Shown here piece by piece: positions 27,648 to 35,920 of a DNA stretch of 64,000 bases (the stretch's first letter is position 1; each line of letters begins with the position of its first letter). A program made the position numbers and the translations under genes. This DNA is from Bog-532 sp963732345 (GTDB lineage Bacteria > Actinomycetota > Actinomycetes > Streptosporangiales > Streptosporangiaceae). The DNA is taken from NCBI GenBank assembly GCA_963732345.1, contig CAVSZI010000017.1:186001-250000 (forward strand), given 5' to 3'. The notes below the pieces were generated by a model, which saw only the letters and a list, made by a program, of their open reading frames with translations, was not told where the DNA came from and did no database searches.

Positions 27648-29185
27648 GTGTCGCAAACTGAGGGAAAGGCCAGGTTCCTGCGGTCAAGCCTGCCGGCCGC
27701 ATCCGAAGTGCTCGCCGGGCTACCGGACCCGCTCCCGGAGGACGAAACCCTCCGGGAGTCGATCCGCGCGATGCGGGCCGAGGACGGCCTCCTGCTGGGC
27801 GTACTCGACGACGACCCGACCGGCTCCCAGGCGGTGCACGACGTCCAGGTCGTGACCGTGCTGGCGGAGGATGCTTACGCGGCCGCGTTCGGCGGGCCGT
27901 CCGGCACATGCTTCGTGCTGACCAACACCCGCAGCCTCGACGAGCCGGCCGCCGTCGAGATGAACGTCCGCGCCGCGCGAGGGCTGATTGCTACCGCCGA
28001 ACGGACGTCGGCGCGAGTCCAGCTGATCAGCCGGAGTGACTCCACACTGCGGGGTCACGTGATGGCCGAGGTAGCGGCGCTCCAGTCCGTCCGGCGTTCG
28101 GTCGCTGGCCAGGGCTTCGACGGCGTGCTGCTGATCCCAGCATTCCTGGAGGCCGGGCGGGTGACCGCCGCCGGCATTCACTGGGCCCGGCTGGGCGGGC
28201 AGCTGATCCCGGTCGGCGAGACCGAATTCGCCCGCGACGCCGCATTCGGCTACCAGGCCTCGGACCTGCGGGATTTCGTCGCGGAGAAGAGCCACGGCGC
28301 GGTAAGGCCGGAGGACGTGGGCAGCATCAGCCTGACCGACATCAGGACCGGCGGCCCGGCCCGGGTCCGCGAACTGCTGGCCCGGGTCCGGGACGGGACG
28401 TGGGTCGTCGTCAACGCCACCGAATACTCCGACCTGGACACGGTGGCGCACGGGGTGCTGGCGGCCGAGCGCGCGGGACGCTCATTCCTGTTCCGGACCG
28501 GGCCGTCGTTCGTGCGGGCCCTGCTCGGCATGGGCCCGAAGGCCCCGCTGCGCGGTGAGCAGATCTGGTCGCCCGGATCGGCCCCCGGATCGTCCCCCAG
28601 GTCGTCCACGGGAGCATCCCCCGGATCGGCCTCGGGCGGGCGGCCAGGCGGCCACGGGATCGTCGTGGTCGGGTCGCACGTGGGCCAGACGAGCCGTCAG
28701 GTCGCCGCGCTGCACGCACGCGGCGGGGTAACCCGCGTGGAGCTGGACGTTCCGGCCCTGGTGCGCGGCGATGACGTGATCGGCCCGGCGGCCCGGCAGG
28801 TCGCCGGGGCCCTGGCGCGGTCCGACGTCCTGCTCTACACCAGCCGCGCGGTCGTTCCGGGCCGCGACCCGGCCGGCGGCCTGGCCATCGCCCGCACCGT
28901 GTCGGCGGCGCTGTCCCGGGTCGTCCGCGAGACTCTGGCCGCCTCGCCCGCCTGGATCGTGGCCAAGGGCGGGATCACCTCGCACGACGTGGCGGTGCAG
29001 GGCCTGGGCATCCGGCGAGCGGAGGTGGCCGGCCAGCTTTTTCCGGGGTGATCTCGGTGTTCCGCCCGCTCGACGCGGCCCCCGGAGCGATAGGCCGCCC
29101 GTACGTCGTCTTCGCCGGCAACGTCGGTGACGAGGAAACCCTGGGCCAGGTGGTGGCGATCCTGAACGGCGAGGAGGACGGCTGA
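27648..29185 (+). pseudogene. otnK: Four-carbon acid sugar kinase (OtnK/DUF1537), frameshifted at the 3' end
   Basis: GTG start at 27648. The N-terminal domain has GVLDDDPTGSQAVHDV (conserved DDPTG), TNTRSLDEPAAVE, ISRSDSTLRGH and VLLIPAFLEAGR. The C-terminal nucleotide-binding domain has GIVVVGSHVGQTSRQVAAL and WIVAKGGITSHDVAVQGLGI. The frame ends early at 29051 after GQLFPG. With one base restored there it continues as GVISVFRPLDAAPGAIGRPY and VVFAGNVGDEETLGQVVAIL to TGA 29183-29185, the normal family ending (Gly-Asn-Val-Gly motif). OtnK phosphorylates 3-oxo-tetronate. A Ser/Pro/Gly-rich run near residues 305-330 is an unusual insertion between domains. Either a recent mutation or a sequencing error. 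Confidence 0.83.
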
Positions 29186-29238
29186 TGCCGGCGCGCGTGG
29201 GCGGATTGCGGCCCCTCGGCCGGGCGGGGGGCCGCTGA
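29185..29238 (+). CDS. 17-codon micro-ORF bridging kinase and dehydrogenase genes
   Basis: The ATG at 29185 overlaps the last base of the restored kinase stop (TGATG). The frame runs 17 codons (Met-Pro-Ala-Arg-Val-Gly-Gly...) to a TGA at 29236-29238, which in turn overlaps the ATG of the next gene (TGATG again). It could keep ribosomes coupled along the operon. It may equally be chance in GC-rich DNA. Confidence 0.3.
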   Translation: MPARVGGLRPLGRAGGR

Positions 29239-30113
29239 TGCGAGTCGGCTGGGTGGGGCTGGGCGCGATGGGCGCGCCGATGGCGGCGTGCCTGGCCCGC
29301 GCGGGTCATGAGGTCACCGGTTACGACCTCGCCCCGGAGCGGGCGACCGCGCTGGCCGGGGCCGGGAGCCGCGCTGCGGACAGCATCGCCGCCGCGGTGG
29401 AGACCGCGGACGTCATCGCGATCATGGTCGCGACGCCGGACCAGCTGGAGCAGGCTCTGTTCGGGGCGGAGGGGGTCTTCGCGGCGGAGGGTCTCCCGGG
29501 GACCACGGTGATGATCATGGCCACGGTCGGGCCGGAAGCCGTGGCCTCCGCCGCCACCCGCCTGGGTGACCGTGGCGTCGCCGTGGTGGACGCGCCCGTG
29601 TCCGGCGGCGTCGCGCGCGCCACGGCCGGGGACCTGCTGATCATGGTGTCCGGCGCGGCCCGCGCGGTCGGTCAAGTACGGCCCTTGCTCGACGCGCTGG
29701 CGCGCAACGCGCCGCTGGTCGGCCCCTCCCCCGGTGACGGCCAGCGGATGAAGCTGGTCAACCAGCTGCTGTGCGGCGTGCACATCGCGGCGGCCGCGGA
29801 GGCCCTGGCGTTCGCCGAATCGCTCGGCCTGGAGGCGGAACGATGCTGGCAGGTGCTGCGCGACGGCGCCGCGGCATCGTTCATGTTCGACGACCGCGGG
29901 GCCCGGATGGTCACTGGCGACTTCGGCGAGGTGCGCAGCGCGATGGACATCTTCGTCAAGGACATGGACCTCGTCGGCGCGGCCGCCGAAGCGGCCGGGG
30001 CCCTGGTCCCGCTGGCCACGGCCGCGCGCCAGCTCTACGCTCGCGGCCACGACCGGGGCCTGGGGCGCCTCGACGACTCCGCCCTGATCGAAGTCCTCCG
30101 CCAGCGGGAATGA
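29238..30113 (+). CDS. LtnD-like NAD-dependent beta-hydroxyacid dehydrogenase
   Basis: A 291-residue protein of the 3-hydroxyisobutyrate dehydrogenase superfamily. VGWVGLGAMGAPMAACLARAG is the dinucleotide-binding loop; DAPVSGGVARATAGDLLIMV is the substrate-binding signature; GDGQRMKLVNQLL carries the catalytic Lys. In the operon with a four-carbon sugar acid kinase, L-threonate dehydrogenase (LtnD) is the most likely role; 2-hydroxy-3-oxopropionate reductase is the alternative. The ATG overlaps an upstream TGA. The isomerase (OtnI) and decarboxylase (OtnC) that complete the pathway are not in this window. Confidence 0.83.
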   Translation: MRVGWVGLGAMGAPMAACLARAGHEVTGYDLAPERATALAGAGSRAADSIAAAVETADVIAIMVATPDQLEQALFGAEGVFAAEGLPGTTVMIMATVGPEAVASAATRLGDRGVAVVDAPVSGGVARATAGDLLIMVSGAARAVGQVRPLLDALARNAPLVGPSPGDGQRMKLVNQLLCGVHIAAAAEALAFAESLGLEAERCWQVLRDGAAASFMFDDRGARMVTGDFGEVRSAMDIFVKDMDLVGAAAEAAGALVPLATAARQLYARGHDRGLGRLDDSALIEVLRQRE

Positions 30114-30278
30114 GACCGGCGGCGCGGTGGCGGCCCCTACACCGCGTGACCGCGATGGCGGCGCTGGCCGACCGGGCCCGGGTCATCGCCGTACTCTGAC
30201 CCGTCAGAAGCCGGCGAGCCCGTCATGAGCCGGCGAGGCGATCGGATGATGCGGGACGTTCTGGCTACATTCGTCTTC

Positions 30279-32294
30279 ATGTTCGAGATGGCGAGTGCCC
30301 TGGACGGGCTGAATGAAAAACAGCGCCAAGCCGCTACGCATGACGGCGGACCGCTGCTGATCCTGGCCGGGGCTGGCACCGGGAAGACGCGCACACTGGT
30401 CGCCCGCGCGGCCCGGCTGTGCGAGCAGGGGACGCAGCCCGGCCGGATCCTGCTGCTGACCTTTACCCGCCGCGCGGCCGAGGACATGCTGTCGCGGGCC
30501 GTTCCCGGCGCCCGGCCGGCCGGCGGCCGGATCACCGGCGGCACCTTCCACGCCATCGCCCACCGGATCATCCGCCAGCACGCGGAGTCCTTCTCGCTGC
30601 CACCGGAGTTCACGGTCATCGACCCGGCCGACATGACGGATCTGCTCGACGCCCGGCGCGAGGAGCACGGCCTCGTGGGCACGCAGCGCCGCATGCCGCG
30701 CGCCGCGGTCTGCGCGGACATCTACAACCGCTGCGTGAACACCCAGACGACGGTGGCTGAGGTGGTGCGCGGCGGCTTTCCCTGGTGTGAGGACTGCACG
30801 TCCCAGCTCTCCGGGCTGTTCCGCAGTTATGTCGCGCACAAGCGGAGCCATGGCCTGGTCGATTTCGACGACCTGCTGCTGCTGTGGCGGGCCGCGCTGG
30901 CCGATCCCGCCGCCGGGCCCGTCCTGCGCGGCATGTTCGATGCGGTCCTGGTGGATGAGTATCAGGACGTCAACGCGCTGCAGGCCGATATCGTGCGGCT
31001 GCTCGCGCCCGAAAGCGGCTGCCTGACCTGCGTCGGCGACGACGCCCAGGCCATCTACGGCTTCCGCGGCGCCGATCCGGAACATCTGCGGCAGCTATCC
31101 GTGACCTTCCCCGGCCTTCACATCGTGCGGCTGGTCCAGAACTACCGGTCCAAGCAGGCGGTGCTGCGGCTGGCCAATGCGGTGCGCCCGCAGTCCGGCG
31201 GCCTGGAGCTGGTGCTGACGGCGGCCCGCGAGAGCGGGAGCCGGCCGCTCATGGTGCGCTGTCACGACGAGGCGACGCAGGCCCGGGAGATCTGCGCCCG
31301 GATCCTGGACGCCCACGAGGCCGGAAGGGACCTTCGTGACCAGGCGGTCCTGGTGCGCGCGGCGCACCACAGCGACGTGCTGGAAGTCGAGCTGGCGGCC
31401 CGGGGCATCCCGTATGTGAAGTACGGCGGGCTGCGGTTCACCGAGGCCGCTCACGTCAAGGACTTCCTGGCGGCGGCGCGGATCGTCGCCAATCCCGCCG
31501 ATGACGTCGCGTGGTTCCGGGTGCTCCGGCTGCACGAGGGCATCGGGCCGGGGCATGCCCGGCGGCTCGCCGAGATCCTGAGCCCGGCGGATCCGGCCCC
31601 GTTCGACCGCTGGAAGGACGCCGTCGCCGCCGCGCCGCGACGGGCACGTGAGGCCCTGGCCGGCACCATCGGCGGCCTGGCCGGTGCCCTCGCCGTGGAA
31701 CCGGCCGGGGAGCGGGCCGCCGCGATCCTGGCCGCTCTGCGTACGCCGCTGCGGGCCCGTTACCCCGACGCGGACATCCGGATCGCTGACCTGGAGCGGC
31801 TCGCCGACGCGGCGGCGAGCCGGCCGTCGCTGCACGACGCGCTGGTGGAACTGGCCCTCGACCCGCCCGTGTCGGCCTCCGATTTCGCCGGGCCGCCGCG
31901 GCAGGACGAGGACTTCCTCGTCATCTCCACCGTGCACTCGGCCAAGGGGCTCGAATGGCCCGTGGTGCACCTGCCCCATCTGGTCGACGGGGCCGTGCCC
32001 AGCGACATGGCGCTGACCTCCCGGGAAGGGCTGGCCGAAGAACAGCGGCTGTTTTACGTCGCGGTCACCCGGGCCCGTGACCAGCTGTTCCTGTACGCGC
32101 CCATGCGCCTGCACCACCACCGGATGGCCAGCGATGACCGGCACAGTTATGGCCAGCTGAGCCGGTTCCTCAACGACCGGGCCCTGGCCGCGTGCGATTC
32201 GGTGGAGGCCGCCCCGCCGCAGCCGCTGCTGCCCCGCGTGGCGCACCTGTCCGCGCGGGTCGACGCCGACCTCGATCTGCTGTGGTCCGACTGA
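30279..32294 (+). CDS. UvrD/Rep-family DNA helicase (SF1A)
   Basis: A 671-residue superfamily 1A helicase. Q motif and Walker A are LNEKQRQAATHDGG and LILAGAGTGKTRTLVARAARL; motif Ia is LTFTRRAAEDML; Walker B/motif II is VLVDEYQDVNALQ; motif III GDDAQAIYGFRGADP; motif IV LVQNYRSKQAVL; motif V STVHSAKGLEWPVVHL; motif VI FYVAVTRARDQLF. All motifs are present, so it should unwind DNA 3' to 5'. It is shorter than PcrA/UvrD1 and lacks their C-terminal tail; such short paralogues are common in actinomycetes and their repair role is unclear. Start ATG 30279 or 30288. Confidence 0.92.
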   Translation: MFEMASALDGLNEKQRQAATHDGGPLLILAGAGTGKTRTLVARAARLCEQGTQPGRILLLTFTRRAAEDMLSRAVPGARPAGGRITGGTFHAIAHRIIRQHAESFSLPPEFTVIDPADMTDLLDARREEHGLVGTQRRMPRAAVCADIYNRCVNTQTTVAEVVRGGFPWCEDCTSQLSGLFRSYVAHKRSHGLVDFDDLLLLWRAALADPAAGPVLRGMFDAVLVDEYQDVNALQADIVRLLAPESGCLTCVGDDAQAIYGFRGADPEHLRQLSVTFPGLHIVRLVQNYRSKQAVLRLANAVRPQSGGLELVLTAARESGSRPLMVRCHDEATQAREICARILDAHEAGRDLRDQAVLVRAAHHSDVLEVELAARGIPYVKYGGLRFTEAAHVKDFLAAARIVANPADDVAWFRVLRLHEGIGPGHARRLAEILSPADPAPFDRWKDAVAAAPRRAREALAGTIGGLAGALAVEPAGERAAAILAALRTPLRARYPDADIRIADLERLADAAASRPSLHDALVELALDPPVSASDFAGPPRQDEDFLVISTVHSAKGLEWPVVHLPHLVDGAVPSDMALTSREGLAEEQRLFYVAVTRARDQLFLYAPMRLHHHRMASDDRHSYGQLSRFLNDRALAACDSVEAAPPQPLLPRVAHLSARVDADLDLLWSD

Positions 32295-32495
32295 CCAGCG
32301 CGCCCCGCATGACGGCGGGCCAGGCCGCGACAACCCGCGCTGCGCGCCCGTAAAGTTCCAGCGCGCACAGCATGTTGCCGAATCAGGTCCCGCGCGTGGG
32401 CGGCCAGCGCGTCCGCCCCGTGCTCCTGGCCGTGCGGGGCCCGTCTCCGGCGGCGAGGATGGGCCGGCGGCTGACGGGGATCGCCCCTCTGGGGA

Positions 32496-34121
32496 TCAGG
32501 CGCGCCTGCGGCGAACCGGGGGAAGAACGGCGCCGGGATCCTCGCCGGGCGCCTGGGCGCCGACGGCCGCCGCCGGCGCCTGGGTGCCGACGGCCGCCTC
32601 GGCACCCTGAGTGTCTTCCTGGACGCCCCGGTTGAGCCCAAGCAACGCCACCACGCCGGCCACCGCCATGATCAGGGCCATCACGTACAGCACGTCGCGG
32701 GTGGCGCCGGCGAAGTCCGCGCGGATGAACTGGGGAATGGCCCCGACGTTCCCGTTGCCGCCCTGGAGCTGGGCGATCTTGGCTGCCTGCGCCGAGGCCG
32801 CGGGGGCCGGCAGGCCCCGGGCGGTGAGCGAGGAGGCGATCCTGGACCGGAACGTGGAGATCAAGATTGTCCCCAGGATGGCGAACCCCAGGCTCGCCCC
32901 GTAGTTACGGACGGTCTGGGTGATGCCGGTGGCCTCGCCGTAGGAGTACCGGGACGCCCGGTTGATCGCGTCGGTGTTGGCCTGGCCGAGCATCAGCCCC
33001 ATGCCGGCCCCGGCCATAACGATGTAGATCCACTGGGCGCCGACGCGCAGGTCGGTCGCTCTCCCGGCCCACAGCGCGAACCCGACGGCCGCCAGGGCGC
33101 AGCCGAGAACGACCGGCCGTTTGGCCCCGATGCGGTCCAGCATCCGGCCGCCGATCTGCGCGCAGACCACGAAGCCGAGGAAGAAGTACAAGATGAGCAG
33201 GCTGGCCGTCATCGCCTTCTCGGCCAGGGCGATCTGCCCGTACACGCTGGCGAAGAAGAACACCGGGATGAACGCCATCATGGCGATGCCGAGGATGATG
33301 TTCTCCACGGTGAACGCCCGATTCGCGAAGATGTGCACGTTGATCAGGGGTGATGCGGTCCGGCGCTCCACCGCGACGAACACGGCGAGGATCGCTATGC
33401 CCGCGACGATGCATACCTCAATGGCCGGGTTGCCCCAGCCCCAGATGGCCGACTGCTGCAGGCCGAACACGCTCAGCCCCACGCCGCCGACGATCAGCGC
33501 CAGGCCGCGGTAGTCCATCGGCGCGGGCCGGTGGTCGGTGACTGGCTTGGAGATGGCGATCAGCGCCAGCGCGATGAGGGCGACGGGGATATTGATCCAG
33601 AAGATCGCCCGCCAGGTCCACTGGATCAGGTAGCCGCCCGCGATCGGGCCGATCGCGGTCAGCGCGCCGGCGATGCCGAAGAACAGGGCCAGCGCCCGGC
33701 CGCGCGAGCGCAGATCGAAGGTTTCCACCACGATGGCGATCGCGGCCGGGAACATGATCGCCCCGCCCAGGCCCTGCACCGCGCGGAATGTCACCAGCCA
33801 TGCCTCCGCCGCGCCGCCGCGGGGCGTCGCGCCGCACAACGCCGACGCGCCCGCGAAGATGATTACCCCCAGGACGACCATCTTGCGGTGCCCGGCGGTG
33901 TCGGCCAGGCGGCCGCCGAAGGCGAAGAAGGCGGCCAGCGCCAGCAGGTAGGCGTTGATCGCCCACTGCATGCCGCTGCTCGACAGGCCCAGGTCGTGCT
34001 GAATCGTGGGCGCGGCGATCGACACGATGGTCTGGTCGATGAAAGTCATCGCGACCGCGAAGATCATCGCGGTCAGGACCAGGCTCTTCGAACGGCCGCC
34101 CACGCGAGACGCCGGCGCCAT
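32496..34121 (-). CDS. DHA2-family MFS exporter (14 TMS)
   Basis: A 541-residue EmrB/QacA-type drug:proton antiporter. ATG 34121 follows a good GAAGGAG ribosome binding site. Motifs: FIDQTIVSIAAPTIQHDLG in TM1 (the DHA2 D/T-V-A-P pattern), then GGRLADTAGHRKMVV (motif A), FRAVQGLGGAIMFPAAIAIV (motif B region) and GPIAGGYLIQWTWRAIFWINIP (motif C). Fourteen hydrophobic segments are visible. The C-terminal tail has a doubled nine-residue segment (Ala-Val-Gly-x-Gln-Ala-Pro) from a 27-bp DNA repeat at 32549-32602. A divergent tetR remnant and an inverted repeat lie upstream, so the exporter has probably lost its regulator. Substrate unknown. Confidence 0.9.
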   Translation of the reverse strand: MAPASRVGGRSKSLVLTAMIFAVAMTFIDQTIVSIAAPTIQHDLGLSSSGMQWAINAYLLALAAFFAFGGRLADTAGHRKMVVLGVIIFAGASALCGATPRGGAAEAWLVTFRAVQGLGGAIMFPAAIAIVVETFDLRSRGRALALFFGIAGALTAIGPIAGGYLIQWTWRAIFWINIPVALIALALIAISKPVTDHRPAPMDYRGLALIVGGVGLSVFGLQQSAIWGWGNPAIEVCIVAGIAILAVFVAVERRTASPLINVHIFANRAFTVENIILGIAMMAFIPVFFFASVYGQIALAEKAMTASLLILYFFLGFVVCAQIGGRMLDRIGAKRPVVLGCALAAVGFALWAGRATDLRVGAQWIYIVMAGAGMGLMLGQANTDAINRASRYSYGEATGITQTVRNYGASLGFAILGTILISTFRSRIASSLTARGLPAPAASAQAAKIAQLQGGNGNVGAIPQFIRADFAGATRDVLYVMALIMAVAGVVALLGLNRGVQEDTQGAEAAVGTQAPAAAVGAQAPGEDPGAVLPPVRRRRA

Positions 34122-34254
34122 GACAACTCCTTCGTGCGTGACGGCTGGGGCCGCCATCGTGCAGGAGGGGAGGGTTTCGCGCGGGATCTACCGTCCGGCG
34201 ATCCAGCTGGCCGGCAGGCGAGCGGGATCCTCGCTGGCAGGTGGAGCGCGCGCA

Positions 34255-34283
34255 CGGTGTAACCGACCCTGATCGTTACACCG
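34255..34283. promoter_or_regulatory. Inverted-repeat operator candidate upstream of the exporter
   Basis: A perfect 9-bp inverted repeat, CGGTGTAAC (34255-34263) and GTTACACCG (34275-34283), with an 11-nt spacer. It lies between the exporter and the divergent tetR remnant, where a TetR dimer site controlling both would be expected. The GTGTAAC...GTTACAC type is common among TetR operators. Confidence 0.7.
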
Positions 34284-34320
34284 CCACTTTGGCTTCTAAG
34301 GGAAAGTTACGCTGTCACGC

Positions 34321-34461
34321 ATGCGTCGTCCAGTGGCAGATTCCCGGGCCCTCACGCCAGCGGCAATAGCTGCCGCGGCACTGCACGTCCTCGATATGGA
34401 AGGCCCGGACGGAGGCCAGATGACCCTGCAGATCCTCAGGGGAGGCGTCGCCGCCTGGTAG
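34321..34461 (+). pseudogene. Truncated TetR-family regulator stub
   Basis: ATG 34321 opens a 46-codon frame reading ALTPAAIAAAALHVLDMEG and then GPDGGQMTLQILRGG before TAG at 34459-34461. The first part matches the opening helix of drug-responsive TetR proteins (Leu-Thr-x-x-x-Ile-x-x-Ala-Ala-Leu). The recognition helix is not present, so the product could not bind DNA. It is divergent from the exporter with an intact inverted repeat between. It looks like a 3'-deleted regulator gene. Confidence 0.55.
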
Positions 34462-34473
34462 GCCGCCGTGGAG

Positions 34474-34740
34474 TTACCGCGCGGCGCTGCGCGGTGGTGG
34501 CTGGTAGGTGCAGGCTGGATCGTCAGCGAGCGGGTCACCGGTTGCGGCGTAGGCGCGGGCCCGTGACCCGCCGCACAGGTCGGCATACTCGCAGCGGCCG
34601 CAACGGCCGGCGAACTGGGCGGCGCGGATGGAGCGCAGCAGCGCATTGTCCCGGTAGATCGTGTGCAGCGGCTGGTCGCGGATGCTGCCCAGGCCCACGG
34701 GAAGGAACCCGGCCGGGAGCCGACCCCGGACCCGCCGCCG
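34474..34740 (-). pseudogene. C-terminal SPASM-domain remnant of a radical SAM protein
   Basis: The minus strand reads GRLPAGFLPVGLGSIRDQPL, then YRDNALLRSIRAAQFAGRCG, then RCEYADLCGGSRARAYAATG and DPLADDPACTYQP. This is the auxiliary-cluster SPASM region (CxxC, then CGGSRARAYA, then a late Cys) of TIGR04053-like radical SAM proteins. The N-terminal SAM-binding CxxxCxxC domain is missing; upstream text becomes low-complexity. About 85 residues of some 350 remain, and a few bases separate its end from the tetR stub, so two deletions meet here. Confidence 0.75.
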
Positions 34741-35108
34741 GCCGCGTGGCTGCGGGCCGTGTGGCTACGGGCCGTGTGGCTGCCGCGGGCCGCCGTGCTG
34801 CCCACTGTCCGGCCGGGTCTTTAACCTTCGCTGCCGCTTGCGCCATCCCGACTCCTCGTCCCAGGCATCACCCGCCACATGGTCCCCCCCGGGCATGGCG
34901 GACGTAACGGGCCCTTCGGCCCTCCGGCCAGGTACTGAGGACCCCACTACGCTCCACTGACGGATTCCGTCACGGCAGCGTCCCAGAATGCCTGGATATC
35001 TGGGGCCTACTCAGCCTCGCCACTTTCACCCGCCGATTGTCCGTGAACGTCAGCCAGCTGACCAGCCCACGCGGCGCTGGAGCGCACCGGGCGGGTTAGG
35101 GTGACCGG
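34741..35108. other. Intergenic region with no supported gene
   Basis: About 370 bp with short GC-rich repeats (GGGCCGTGTGGCT twice near 34755) and no family-like reading frame. It includes the promoter of the CoA-binding gene. Confidence 0.45.
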
Positions 35109-35531
35109 GTGAGCCGCACAGACGCGATTGTCGAGCGCATCCTGAAGACCTACGACGCCATCACCGTGGTCGGTGCGAGCGCGGCGGCCGCCAAGGCGGC
35201 GCACTCCGTCCCGGCGCACATGCAGAGGCACGGCTGGCGCATCATCCCGGTCAACCCGCACGCCGACGAGATCCTCGGCGAGCCGGTCTTCCGGACGCTC
35301 GGCGACGTCCCCGAGCAGGTGGGGCTGGTCGATGTGTTCCGGCCGCCGTGGCAGGCACCCGACATCGCCCGCCAGGCGGTCGCGGCGGGGGCCACGGCCC
35401 TGTGGCTGCAGCTCGGCATCGCCTCGGCTGAGGCCCGCGCCATCGCCGAGGGAGCCGGGCTGCTGTATGTGGAAGACCGCTGCCTCATCATCGAGCAGCG
35501 CCGCCTCGGGCTGGAGGCCCCGGCCCGCTGA
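35109..35531 (+). CDS. CoA-binding domain protein (YccU-like)
   Basis: A 140-residue Rossmann-type protein of the CoA_binding_2 family. ITVVGASAAAAKAAHSVPAH (residues 18-37) is the nucleotide loop, then IIPVNPHADEILGEPVFRTL and ATALWLQLGIASAEARAIAE, with ending YVEDRCLIIEQRRL. This matches small stand-alone CoA-binding proteins of unknown role. The GTG start at 35109 fits the first strand. The short sequence around its stop (GCTGACGAA) recurs twice downstream. Confidence 0.9.
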   Translation: MSRTDAIVERILKTYDAITVVGASAAAAKAAHSVPAHMQRHGWRIIPVNPHADEILGEPVFRTLGDVPEQVGLVDVFRPPWQAPDIARQAVAAGATALWLQLGIASAEARAIAEGAGLLYVEDRCLIIEQRRLGLEAPAR

Positions 35532-35603
35532 CGAAGGACCCGGCAAAGGGCCACCGGCGAACGGCCACCGAAGAGCGGCCGCTGACGAACACCCGCTGAC
35601 GAA
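35527..35603. repeat. Stop-codon 9-mer repeated three times after the CoA-binding gene
   Basis: GCTGACGAA occurs at 35527-35535 (holding the TGA stop), 35581-35589 and 35595-35603, with degenerate GAACGGCCACCG-type text between. It is weaker than the other arrays but of the same kind. Confidence 0.5.
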
Positions 35604-35619
35604 CGGCCGCGCCCGCCGG

Positions 35620-35760
35620 TTACGGCCGGCGGTCAGCCGGCCAGTCAATCCGGTGCTCGTCGGCCTCAAACACCTCGACATCCCAGCCCGCCTCGACAGG
35701 GGCGATCGCCGACACCGAACCCGCCACCCCAGCGCCGATCACCAACGCCGTCCGTGACAT
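35620..35760 (-). pseudogene. N-terminal stub of an FAD-dependent monooxygenase
   Basis: From ATG 35760 the frame reads MSRTALVIGAGVAGSVSAIA and then PVEAGWDVEVFEADE before ending. This is the FAD-binding GxGxxG beta-alpha-beta unit with the acidic Glu that holds the ribose. Only about 40 of some 380 residues remain, so it is a truncated relic. Confidence 0.75.
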
Positions 35761-35920
35761 CACGTCTCCATCGAGTTCGTTTCGATCTCTGTGCTGCAGC
35801 GAGCGATCGCGTCCGCCGCCCGGCACAGCGTGAGCGAGGTCGGCGCCCTGCAGTCACCGCCGATCCTGGCGCCGACCGCGCTGGCTACCATCGCGCCTCG
35901 GCGAGCGGTCCGTCCGCGGA

